The notes under the pieces are model-generated. The model was given only the letters and a program-made list of their open reading frames with translations. It made no database searches and was not told the DNA's origin. A program made the position numbers and the translations under genes. Shown here one piece after another: positions 9,690 through 19,762 of a stretch of 64,000 bases of DNA (the first letter of the stretch is position 1; every line of letters starts with the position of its first letter). Origin of the DNA: Kappaphycus alvarezii (Eukaryota; Rhodophyta; Florideophyceae; Gigartinales; Solieriaceae); assembly GCA_002205965.3 (NCBI GenBank), contig NADL03000054.1, positions 62,001 through 126,000 on the forward strand, in the 5' to 3' direction.

Positions 9690-10800
9690 TCAAACCTCGG
9701 AAGAGGCCTGCACGTTAGTTCCACGGTGGGAAGCGAGGTAAGCAGCGATAAGCGAAAGTCCCTTTTCCGCACCAAGGCCTGCAGATTCATAGCTATGAAA
9801 CGCAATAGGACGGAAATCAATCGACAGCTCCTGGCAAAAGGCTTTGTATCGACAGCTTGTGGTGTCAAATTCGATGGGCTGGAGGTTGGGGGAGGGTATT
9901 GGGCCGTTGGGGAGCTTGACAGGTTGGCGGGCCAGTTTTCGCCTTGAAGTCGCGACTGCCGTCACGATGAGCGATCTCAGCGGCACCAACAAGGAGATGT
10001 GTCGCCTCTATGCGCGTGTGGATTTGAATAGGGACACGATGGTGACGCGTGATGGGGCGGCCGCCAGACGAATAGGACGCAGCTGAGGGGTGCAGGAGAA
10101 CGTCTGGTGGTTGCAACTCGTTGCCGGGGACGAGGAGTGGGGCCTCGGACTGGCAGTCACTTGCGGCATTGCGGGTCACATGGAATGCAAGCGCGTGACG
10201 AGCTGAGTTGTGACGGTGGGGTCTGCCGAAATCAGACGGGGAGAGTTCAGCAGCGTGGTCCCCGAAGATATCTATCTGTCTGCAGCAGCAGTAGCAAGTG
10301 AGCGGCAGGCTCTCAGGGAAGACCGAGAGGCCTAGGTGGGGCTTGAGGGTTCTCTGTTCAGTGGCAGGCGGTGTAGTATTGGTGTTGGTGGGATGAGCGG
10401 TAAGGAGTCCAGCGGCAGGGTTTCGGCTGAGGGGGAGCTCGCGAATGCGGAGGTGTATGTCCGTTTCACTGTGTTGGAAGAGTGTGGGAGTGAAACGCCA
10501 CTCATCGTCGTGCCAGCGGGCCAGCGCCGCAGCGTCCTGCTGCATTCTGTCCAGGATACAGAGAGTGTTTTTATTTCACCAACATCTTTGCCGCCTCACC
10601 CAGTTATTCACTTTACCCAGTAGTAACTGGGTGAGGCAGCATGGATCTTGAGGGTATAAGAGCCAAGGTCACGGAACAACGGGTAGCCGGGAACCGGCTA
10701 GGAAAGATCGCATAAAACTTTCGGCTTGTGGAAGGAGGACACCGTGGGCAGTGGAGTATGGGTGCCCGAGCAGCCGTGAGGTGGGCAGTGTTGAGAAACA
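9690..10800 (-). mobile_element. 5'-truncated LINE, diverged member of the same group
   Basis: On the minus strand there is a diverged pre-knuckle block (LPQAESFMRSFLAG, then GYPLFRDLGSYTLKIHAAS) at about 10730-10640. A long open stretch from 10545 follows, with knuckle remnants (CYCCCRQ...GDHAAEL), GRPHRHNSARHALAF, EAPLLVPGNELQPPDVLLHP and IAHRDGSRDFKAK, and the tail block (RRKLARQPVKLPNG, LQPIEFDT) to about 9870. The last cysteine of the knuckle and the Arg of the RPAD motif are changed, so the endonuclease is probably inactive. The 5' limit is uncertain. Confidence 0.75.
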
Positions 10801-11843
10801 AGCAGTGCGGGCCCGGTCAGGTGCGATCGATACTGACGGTGGCAGCGGCTTGAAAAGAGGGATTAAGTGCGGAGAAACCCTGAACACCCGGACATACTGT
10901 GAAGTAAGCCTGGAACCAATCTTGGTCCGTGAGAGTGACGCGGCTCGAGGACTTGTAGAAGGTGCTTTTCCAGTTCGTTGGATTGGAAAGCAGGGCTCGT
11001 TCAGTGCTAGGGGTCGGACAGACGGAGAGCGTGTGCCATGATTTAGGCCGAGGCACAAAGGCGATGCATGTGGACACTTGCATGCGGGTCGCGAACGCCA
11101 TTCAGCAGGTGAAAGGCGTTTCGAGAAACACTTACTTTGGATTTAATGAAGGTTCACCGCCGCTCTCGTGTGTTCGTAGACGGAACATGAGTCTGGCCAG
11201 CGTCGCTTACGAGACAGTCTGATTACATATATTTCTGTAAAGGGTGGTCGTCAAGCAACTTCATACGAAGGATTACGGGTTACTCAGGTTGGGAAAGACC
11301 CCTACCGTGACACGGCGACACTGTGGAACGGCCCCTGCCGTCTTCGCGCGCATTTCTAGCCAAGAAGTTTCGAAAGCATTGCAACGCCTCTCTCAAGTAT
11401 TTTGCAGTTTGCACGTCCCTTTCTGAAAAATGAAGAGTTCCTCCCCCATGCGTAATCTGAGGCGGTACCTTGTCGAAGAGGGCCTATACTGCTCCTTTAT
11501 CTGCTACGCCTCTCAGTTTTGACGCTTTCACAAGAAAAGCCTCTCTGGCGCTTTTTGCCATTTCGACGTCGTTACCGCTTGTGTCACCCTGCATTCATCC
11601 AGCTACGGGTTTGCTTTGACCTCTCTACGTAATTCGAGTATACGCCTTTTATTCCTAGGTGAGCACCTTTAGAGTCAATCGGCATTCTCAGCATCAGGAG
11701 AGCATGTGTACTTGCAGCTTAGTCGTCGCCTTCACCATTCGCCCACCGTCAAGACTACTTTACTGAAACGCAGAAACTTATAGCACCCTGCAGTAGGACC
11801 ACTATCATGCTGTCCTTATTGTTCACTTCCATCCAACAATAGC
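10801..11843. other. no gene recognised
   Basis: Frames at 10817-11101 (-) and 10962-11222 (+) overlap on opposite strands and have no domain. This is the 3' side of the m-AAA protease gene and perhaps older LINE sequence. Confidence 0.45.
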
Positions 11844-14483
11844 TCAGGCTAGCTCGGGAATAGTTTCGTCATCCGGGGTATGGACATTACCCTCTCCGGG
11901 TTTGAATTCACCACCCCTGCGCGTTTCCTCTTCTGCCCCTGCGACCGGAATCGGCGGAGTAGTCGCCCCATCCTTGGCAGAGGGATCTTCGCTATCCTTT
12001 CCAGTGCGTTTCTTGCGGTCTTTTTCATAGCGGCCAACAATCTCATCATACGTCGCAGGCTTCGCAAACGGGCGAGGACCCATGACGTCTATCAAATCCT
12101 CCTCGCCAATCACCTCCTTTTCTAGGAGACGGGCAGCCAGAGCCTTAACCACGTCTAGTTTTTCTGTTAAAAGTTGTTCGCATTCCTGATAAGCTTCTTC
12201 TACGATCCGTATAGCCTCATCATCAATCAGTTCCGCTGTCTTCTCACTATACGGTTTGTAGAACTGGTTCCCAGACTCCCCGGCTTTCGGAAAGTAAATC
12301 TTACCGACTCTCTCGCTCATCCCAAAATTTGTGACCTGCGCGTAGACAGCACGTGTGACTCGCTTCAGATCGTCTTGTGCTCCAGTTGTGATGCTTCCAA
12401 AGCACAACTGCTCCGATACCCGGCCCCCCAAGGGCCATGATCATGAAGTGTTTCATTTGCTCCGTTGATTGCAGAAACTTGTCAGTTGGTAAGTACTGCG
12501 CAAAACCAAGGGCAGCAGACCCACGCGGTATAATTGAAACCTTGATGAGAGGGTCCGCATGCTTCAAGAACCACCCAGCTACAGCGTGACCAGCTTCATG
12601 ATGGGCGACAATTTCCCTCTCCTTTCTTGAAATCACTTTGTTCTTTTTCTCGAGCCCGCCAATAACTCGGTCTGTGGCCTTCTCAAAGTCGACCATCTCA
12701 ACGTAGTCCTTGTCTTCCCTAGCCGCAATAAGTGCCGCTTCATTGCAGATATTCGCAATATCTGCCCCTGCAAATCCTGGAGATAGTGCTGCCAGTCGCT
12801 TCGCAATCGTCTCAGGAGCATCCTTCAGCTTCAAAGGCTTTAGATGAACCATGAAAATCTGAAACCGTCCTCTCATATCCGGCTTATCAATGCTGATTTG
12901 ACGGTCGAAACGGCCTGGTCTCAGTAGTGCCTTATCCAGTACATCCGCCCTGTTTGTCCCAGCAAGCACTACAACTCCAGAGCTAGAGGTGAATCCGTCC
13001 ATCTCAACCAACAGTGCATTAAGTGTATTCTCCCGTTCGTCGTTTCCACCGGCAATACCTCCTCTTCCCCTAGCCTTTCCTATAGCATCAATTTCGTCAA
13101 TGAATACAATACACGGTGCGCTTGACCTGGCTTGAGTGAAAAGATCTCGCACTCGACTCGGTCCTACGCCTACAAACATTTCAATAAAGTCGGAGCCACT
13201 CATGGAAAAAAACGGAACGTTCGCTTCACCCGCTGTAGCTTTTGCTAGTAGAGTCTTGCCCGTCCCTGGCGGTCCAACGAGCAGTGCACCTTTGGGAATC
13301 TTCGCGCCGAGCTTTTCATAGCGTCCAGGATTCTTGAGGAAATCGACAAATTCCATAACTTCCGTCTTTGCCTCATCAAGACCAGCTACATGGGCAAACG
13401 TCGTGGTCTGCGCTCCAGAGTCCCCTCCCTTGACCACTGTCGGATTCGCCCTGCCCACTTGAAATATCCCACTACGCCCCCACCCATCCCACCGATTTGC
13501 CCAAGCGCATTTCGCAGAACCATAATACCGATAGCAAGCAATATAATCGACGGCGCTTGCCGTAAAACCTCCGTCGTCAAACTGCTCTCTTTCGTATACA
13601 CAACTGGGACAAAATCATCCGGCTCAATCCCCAAGTCTTCCTGCACCGCCTCCAACTTTCGCTCAAACGTATCAATAGTTCCAATGTTAAAGTAAAACGG
13701 ACTCTCCGTGACGTTCACATTCGCCATGTTGGAATCTAACCTAGCAGTCCCTTCCCGGCCATCACTTCCAGAAAAGTCGTTGTTACCCCCCGTCCCCCAG
13801 CCAGGCTCGTCCAGACGACCGTCTCCCATTGCTCGTGTGTTCACACCTCTCGAGCGCACACGTGGATTCTGTGCTGTGCGCAAGTAAACGCGTGCGACAT
13901 TTCTGTTAACCACCTCGATACGATCTACAAGACCAGGCTCAAGCAAGTCCCAGACAAAAGCCTGAAATGATATCTCGCGGCCTTGGTCACGGGAACCGAG
14001 AAGTGACAAACCGAGCATGACAAACAGGGCGAGAGCAGCCTGTCCCATCCAAGAATTCCCTTGCTCTTCATCGGGCTCCTTACCACCGGGACCTTGCTGC
14101 TTTGCGCCACTCCCTGAAGTGTCACCCGGTTTCTCCTCTCCCCCTTTTGATTTGGCCTGCCTTTCCGTTCCCGTATCCTCCGCACCTTTGCTACTATCGG
14201 GGCGTGAATCGGAAGGATCACTTGTGGATGATGCCCCGCGAGACTTTGGATCCGGTGAGGATTGTTTTTGTTCGGAAAGTAGACGCGCGTAGATGGTATG
14301 GGGCGGCGGCTGAATATGGTTGACGCTTTGAAGGTTATGGTAGGTAGATGCGATTACACGGATATCAGATGGCGAGGCATTGGGAATTAGCGAGGAAAGG
14401 ATGCGGCGGTGACGCAGTTGCTGAGAGCGGGTTAGGATGCGCAGGGCATGGCGGCAGCTTTGAAGAACTCGGTATGACTGCAT
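11844..14483 (-). CDS. mitochondrial m-AAA (FtsH/AFG3-type) zinc metalloprotease, two frame breaks
   Basis: Hexameric ATP-driven protease of the mitochondrial inner membrane that degrades misfolded membrane proteins. The span is about 880 codons without introns. A basic N terminus ([17 protein letters not shown]) fits a mitochondrial presequence. A low-complexity linker follows, then TM1 (about residues 145-163), an intermembrane-space domain (to about 305) and TM2 (310-328, [14 protein letters not shown]). The AAA domain has Walker A GPPGTGKT (near 13275), Walker B IVFIDEID and the arginine-finger region LLRPGRFDR. The protease has HEAGH (near 12600) and the TTGAQDDL segment that supplies the third zinc ligand. 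The C terminus [13 protein letters not shown] matches AFG3/FtsH3 proteins. The frame shifts by one base near 13460 and again in the six-base C run at 12424-12429. Coding is intact either side, so consensus errors are more likely than a pseudogene. Confidence 0.9.
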
Positions 14484-15479
14484 TAAGCGGTTTGATCAGG
14501 TTTGCAGGAGAGACTGTCGACTGGATAGAGCGAATCCGATTTTGAGCGTTTGCTAAGATCAGATTGCTTGGTTTAGGACGAGCGGGGAGGGAGTGGCGGT
14601 CAGTGCAGTATCAATAGCAAAGTTAGCCGAATAGAATTGGAATGGGGTTTCGAATTGGCCAACCAGTAGCTGTGTCGTTCGTGGTGTCAAGGCAATCGAA
14701 AACTCCTCCAGCGAAGAGCGCAATAAAATTATAGAAAATTTAGTTTACAAATTAAAATAGAAAGTACACAACGGAACAGTAGAATAGAGTCGTGCAGAAT
14801 CCACGTAATTTACATACTGTTCTGTAAATTCATCATTAGTTTTTCTTTTAAACAATAATTTTAAGCTAACGGTATGTACAGTACTGTATAGTTGTTAAAT
14901 TCTTTAAAATCTGTAACTGGGGTGTAATTATCCCTGAATCATTTTGTACACGGTCCTATTCTCGCAAAAGTCGAGTCGGCCAAGATGGCACTATCCCGAG
15001 CCCCGATGCGCATGGACGACGAAGTACCTCCGGTTAGATCTTAACCGTATAGACCATCCTGTTAGCTCATAGCTAGCATTATAGATACTTAATGCAATAA
15101 AATTTACTTCATAGTTAGGACGTGCGCAGTCCTCAGTAGATACTGAATGCATTAGACTTCTTTCTTTCTTTGTACTGCATGTTGCACCTTTGCGCTAGCA
15201 CTTACACTGTAATGTAAAGCACTGTACAGTACTGTATAGCACGGTGCGGAACTATTCCGTTCGTCATGTCTAGCTAGAGGGGATTTAATTTCTTTGGGGA
15301 TTTAATTTCTTCGGGGAATTAATTACCTAGCTGGTCATAATTATGACTATGACTTAATAAATTACTTCTGAGGTAATAATTACTTTTTTCATTTTCATTT
15401 ATTAAGAGCCTGTCATGGAATAATTTTTTTTTTATTACCGGCCATCACTACCGGAAACAATTGATCGATCGGTCCTTGC
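14484..15479. other. intergenic with repeats
   Basis: No gene. It holds a GTAC repeat (14876-14890 and 15220-15240), a hairpin element (15031-15047), and about three tandem copies of a GGGGATTTAATTTCTT unit at 15280-15325. It lies between the 5' end of the protease gene and the 3' end of SMC3. Confidence 0.55.
15031..15047 (+). repeat. short hairpin element, diverged copy
   Basis: CGGTTA-GATCT-TAACCG is a perfect 6-bp stem. Compared with CAGTTA...TAACTG at 5658-5674, both sides of the second pair have changed together (A-T to G-C) and the stem is preserved. It is followed by TATAGACCATCC, comparable to GAATAGTC in the other copies. Confidence 0.5.
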
Positions 15480-18400
15480 TTATGACCTCAGAGGCTCATC
15501 AGTAATGAATGATAGCGCTATATCCTTTTTGACCTCCACCACCGTGCTCACTTTCTGCCTATGAGTGACTCCATACCACATGTCCCCGGCATTCACAAAT
15601 TCAGGTCGAAATGTAGTCGTGACAAACTGTGTTCCAACATTCGCCTGTCGTCGGATCAAATTGGCCACAGCCTGTCGATGAGTTGCATCCAAATTCGCGT
15701 CGATCTCATCAAACAAGTAAAACGGTGCCGGATCTAGTCGCTGAATTGAAAAAATCAGTGCCAACGCTACGATTGATTTCTGTCCTCCGCTGAGCTGTTG
15801 AAGCAGATAGGACTGTCCAGTCGTGCTGAAGGACACCTTCATCGCGACTCCACTGTACTGGATTCGTGATGTTTCACGAGAAATGTCTCCACTGGAGGGA
15901 TCCGCACCTGATTTTAACATCACAAGAGAAGCTTTTCCCCCAGGCACCAACTCAGAGAAAACCTCACTGAAGAACATACTTACGCCCTTGTAAGTGCGCA
16001 AAATGTCCTCGTCTTTCCTCTTATCCAACGAATCAATAAGCTGCCGGATGGCTGTCGATCCCGTGTCCAGTTCTTCTCTACGGTGCGATAAAGTGTCTCT
16101 CTGTTCTGAAAAACTCATGTACTGGTCAAGTGCCTTCTTGTTGACATGCGAGAATTTTTGGAGACCGTGATTCACCTTTCGAAGTTGCTTCATGAGGACT
16201 CCTGTCTTCAGTCCACGATACTTGTCAAAATCTGCGGGAAGAGAACCTAGCTCCCGAATATTCTTCTCCGCCTCCGCTTTTTTCTTTGTTTCTGCAGCCT
16301 TGAAGAGGTAACGGTTTTCGACTTCCTGTCGATCGTCCTCGAGAGACTTGTTGATTCTCGCTTCCTCCTCGCGCTCCCTTTCGAGCTCGGCTTCAAGCCT
16401 GTTATGAATCTGGGATTTCTCCTCGAGTGTCATGGTCTTCGATTGCGTGGAATTTTCTGCCTCTTGTAGTTCAGATTCCGCCCTTCGTAATGCATTCGTT
16501 TTCTGATGAAGATTGTTCCTCGCTCTCGTTTCAACATCTTCCCCGTCTGCACCTGCTATTTCTACGTCTGGCATATTGTGTAGAGTTCCCCTTAGCTCTG
16601 CGGCTCTTCGTTCCAGGTTCCCTCTCAGTTCAGAACGAAGAGATACAACTGACTTCTCTAGGGTTGCTCGTTGGACAACCCTTGTGGTCTGCTCTGTCTT
16701 CAGCTGTTGAACTTCCAACTTAAGTTGTTCCATTTGCGATTCTTCAGCCTGGGAAAGCCCTGACTCTATCGGAGTCCCAATCTCGGCTTCAGCGTCTTCA
16801 ATAGCTTTCTCTGCGTTCGCAACACTTTCTTTAGCGGAGGAAATCTGAGCATGTGCTCTTTTGATTGTCGCTTCATCTGTGGTGATGTACCTTTCAGCGT
16901 TATCGACCTCGTCTCGCAAGCGGGAGATACTAGAGGATGCAGTTCTCTGAAACGCCTCTCGGCGCTGAAGCTCGCCCAACACCTGAGACAGGCTTTCCTC
17001 AACTGAGGCCACCTCCTGACGTAAATGATTTGAGTCGCGGATCAAGGTGGCAAGTTCATTCTGAGCATCCCTCAGAAAGCGGGCGGAATCGATGCGGCTA
17101 CGAGATACGTCCATGTAGCCACCAGTCATTGCTCCTCGTCTGTTGACTTGATCTCCTTCCAAAGTCACACAATCCACTCCATACTGCTTCGATAACTCCG
17201 CAGCTATCTCAACAGTTCTAGTGACAAGGGTTCTGCTAAATATTTGTTGCGAAACTCCCTTGAAACGCTCGTCGCACTCGATTTTGCTTACGAGAGGAAT
17301 AGAATCTGGAGTTCCTTCGGGCAGAGGCCTTGGGTCCACATCCAAGCCATTTAGCGGGATGAATGTCACTCGCCCAGCCCGTTTCTGTTGCATGACTCGA
17401 ACGAGTTTCGCAGCGGTCTCGTCCGTATCGACGACAATGTGTGATAGTGCAGAACCGGCCGTGACATCTGCGGCCTGCGAAAACTTTGGATCAACATTAA
17501 TCAAATCCACAACTGCTCCAAATACTCTGTGCGGACCTAGATGTTGCCGGTCCTCCGCTGAAGCTCTCATCACGGTCTGGATCGCCGCATACGCTCCAGC
17601 TCCTAATGCAGACCGCTTTGCTCCCTCTAACCGCCCCAAGCCTGCTTCTGAGCGTCTTATTTTCTCGTTAAGTTCTTCTTCCCTGCGCCAGCAGTCTTTT
17701 CGTCGGGCATCGAGACTATCGCGGTCTGTTAGAAAAGGCTCGATGTCGGTTGCCGCTGACCTCATACGCCCACGCATATCCTCCTCTTGCCTCGCACTCT
17801 CAGCTCTCTTTTGTCGGTGCCTCTGCAACTGCCGTTCGAGCCTGTCAATGTCTTTCTGGATTTTTTTAATCTGATTAGTTTCGTTGAGCCTCTTCTTCTT
17901 AAGATCTCCAATCATTGTCTTCAAATGGGAGTCACGTGCTTGGACGCTAGGGAACTGATTTGATCTGTTTGCCTTCACCCGCAAGCGCAGTATTTGGGCC
18001 TCGCGAATGTGAATGACCTGGCTGCAAGAGTCTTCACTTCTCTTTAGGTCATCGAATTGTGATTTGAGCGGCTCGAGCTCTGCTTTCTTGTTCACGATAC
18101 TCTCCTGAATCTGCTCGAGCTCCAATCGGACATTCGCAGCAGTGTCGGTGGCTCTTTGGGCCAATTGGTCAGCCTCAGAAACCTCAACCTGGAGCTTTGC
18201 AACTTTTTCAATAGCATCCTTCCGCCTGACAACCGCGTCTTCCCGCTCCTTATGATATCTCAGGATCTCAACCTCGCTTGTCTTGAGATCACGGTCTTTT
18301 GTCGCTATACTCGCCCTTAGGGCGACCAATTGACCTTGTAGGTGACTAGCCCTGGAACGGTACGCCTCGGTATTTCCATGTATCTGCTCCAGGGCTGCTT

Positions 18401-19106
18401 TTGCCTCTTCGAGTTCCCTAACATGAATTGTGTATTGTAAGGATTTCCGTTCCTTGTCCAACTTTTGAAACTCACGCAATTCTTCCTTCTCGGACTCAAG
18501 CTCCAACAAGCGCTTTTCAATGTAGCTGATAACCTCTGCAATTTTCTCGCGCTTGGCATCCGTTTCCTCCATGATCTTGAGTGATTCTTCCCGGCGCTCG
18601 TCGTAAACACGCGTCCCAGCCACTTCTTGCAGGAGGTGTAAACGCTGTTTATCAGACATGCCACAGAGAGCGGCCACCTTTCCTTGTTGGACAATGTAAT
18701 AAGGATTGGAGCGTGAAAGTCCTGCGCTCTCGAGCAAGTTGAAAACCTCTGTCTTGGTAACATTCTTCCTGTCAAGAACATACTCATCTTTCTTCAAGCC
18801 AACCATTCTCCGCAAGGCAACTTCATCGCGTTCCGATGGCAAGCGGCCATCGGAATTGTCGAAAATCATTTCAACATAAGCAGACAAGACTGAGGCGCCA
18901 GCTCCCTCATGCAAAAGGGCAACGCGCTCCTCGGCACGGAGGGATGAAAAAGTATCGGAGAGAACGAATCGTACTGCGTCAAAGAAGTTGGATTTGCCGG
19001 AGCCGTTGCGCCCGACAACGACGTTGTGGCCCGGAGAAAAGGGACCGACGATCGTTGCATCGCGATAGCTCTTGAAGCCAGAGATGGTCATTTGCTTGAT
19101 ATGCAT
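15480..19106 (-). CDS. structural maintenance of chromosomes protein 3 (cohesin subunit SMC3)
   Basis: Cohesin ATPase arm that holds sister chromatids together with SMC1 and the kleisin. The uninterrupted 1208-codon frame is close to the usual ~1200 residues, without introns. The start chosen gives MHIKQMTISGFKSY, which aligns with the N terminus of SMC3 proteins; the frame stays open a little upstream but without an ATG. The N-terminal half-ATPase has Walker A GRNGSGKSN at residues 32-40. The two adjacent lysines in GLKKDEY fall at 105-106, the same position as the lysines acetylated by Eco1/ESCO in other SMC3s. Long heptad-rich coiled coils flank a hinge at about 520-690 (FGAVVDLINVDPKFSQAAD, later TLEGDQVNRRGAMTGGY). 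The C-terminal half has the signature LSGGQKS (from residue 1105), Walker B FYLFDEIDANLD and TTTFRPEF. No damage was seen. Confidence 0.97.
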   Translation of the reverse strand: MHIKQMTISGFKSYRDATIVGPFSPGHNVVVGRNGSGKSNFFDAVRFVLSDTFSSLRAEERVALLHEGAGASVLSAYVEMIFDNSDGRLPSERDEVALRRMVGLKKDEYVLDRKNVTKTEVFNLLESAGLSRSNPYYIVQQGKVAALCGMSDKQRLHLLQEVAGTRVYDERREESLKIMEETDAKREKIAEVISYIEKRLLELESEKEELREFQKLDKERKSLQYTIHVRELEEAKAALEQIHGNTEAYRSRASHLQGQLVALRASIATKDRDLKTSEVEILRYHKEREDAVVRRKDAIEKVAKLQVEVSEADQLAQRATDTAANVRLELEQIQESIVNKKAELEPLKSQFDDLKRSEDSCSQVIHIREAQILRLRVKANRSNQFPSVQARDSHLKTMIGDLKKKRLNETNQIKKIQKDIDRLERQLQRHRQKRAESARQEEDMRGRMRSAATDIEPFLTDRDSLDARRKDCWRREEELNEKIRRSEAGLGRLEGAKRSALGAGAYAAIQTVMRASAEDRQHLGPHRVFGAVVDLINVDPKFSQAADVTAGSALSHIVVDTDETAAKLVRVMQQKRAGRVTFIPLNGLDVDPRPLPEGTPDSIPLVSKIECDERFKGVSQQIFSRTLVTRTVEIAAELSKQYGVDCVTLEGDQVNRRGAMTGGYMDVSRSRIDSARFLRDAQNELATLIRDSNHLRQEVASVEESLSQVLGELQRREAFQRTASSSISRLRDEVDNAERYITTDEATIKRAHAQISSAKESVANAEKAIEDAEAEIGTPIESGLSQAEESQMEQLKLEVQQLKTEQTTRVVQRATLEKSVVSLRSELRGNLERRAAELRGTLHNMPDVEIAGADGEDVETRARNNLHQKTNALRRAESELQEAENSTQSKTMTLEEKSQIHNRLEAELEREREEEARINKSLEDDRQEVENRYLFKAAETKKKAEAEKNIRELGSLPADFDKYRGLKTGVLMKQLRKVNHGLQKFSHVNKKALDQYMSFSEQRDTLSHRREELDTGSTAIRQLIDSLDKRKDEDILRTYKGVSMFFSEVFSELVPGGKASLVMLKSGADPSSGDISRETSRIQYSGVAMKVSFSTTGQSYLLQQLSGGQKSIVALALIFSIQRLDPAPFYLFDEIDANLDATHRQAVANLIRRQANVGTQFVTTTFRPEFVNAGDMWYGVTHRQKVSTVVEVKKDIALSFITDEPLRS

Positions 19107-19762
19107 GGTGCTTGTTGGAGGACAGCAGTGCAAACTTGGATGAGATGGGAATGAGTGCAAAGGCTGGACTCTTGCGTATGTGTGGGGTAGCCTAGCAAAG
19201 ACCCTTGTTTGTTATGGCGCTTGCGAAGCGAAACAAAATGTGGCCTCGACGACGAAGGCAAGGAAATGGCCGAGGTGGAGCAAACTGAGCCTCGTGTGAC
19301 TCGTGCACTCGGTGAGTGATCGTGATCAAGGGGGCCTGTTTCGGTTCACAACTAATTTTTGATACGAAATAGGTGTGTGGGTTTCATAGAAAAGTTGTAT
19401 TTGCATGTGTTTCCCGCCAAATAAAATACACGAGCTTACTTGTTGATTCCCGCTACTCTAAACCCAACGGGATCCTTGGTGAGTACAGAGAAGTGACAAG
19501 TTTCGGGTAATCACGGGATTGAATTTTTGTCACCTTGACAAATCTGAGTGCCCCGAAAAATTCAAAGCATCAACATCTCTCTCTACGGTACCTACAATTT
19601 CAATTTCAATGCTACATATTCAGCGTACAAAATATGCACGTACAGCAATATTGCTTGCGATTCGGTTAGTACGTACGTGCGTTGGCAGCACTTGCCTCTC
19701 GTACAAGGGTACAGCATGTCCAGTCTGCCCAGTCTGCCCACTTATCGACCTTTGCAGATTCC
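19107..19762. other. intergenic between SMC3 and the next gene
   Basis: This is the 5' flank of SMC3 and the 3' flank of the gene at 19763-21043. Short frames here have no domain support. Confidence 0.5.

Noticed and set aside
17221-17874. 217-codon plus-strand open frame
   Set aside because: It is antisense to the well-conserved SMC3 hinge/coiled-coil region and has no domain of its own.
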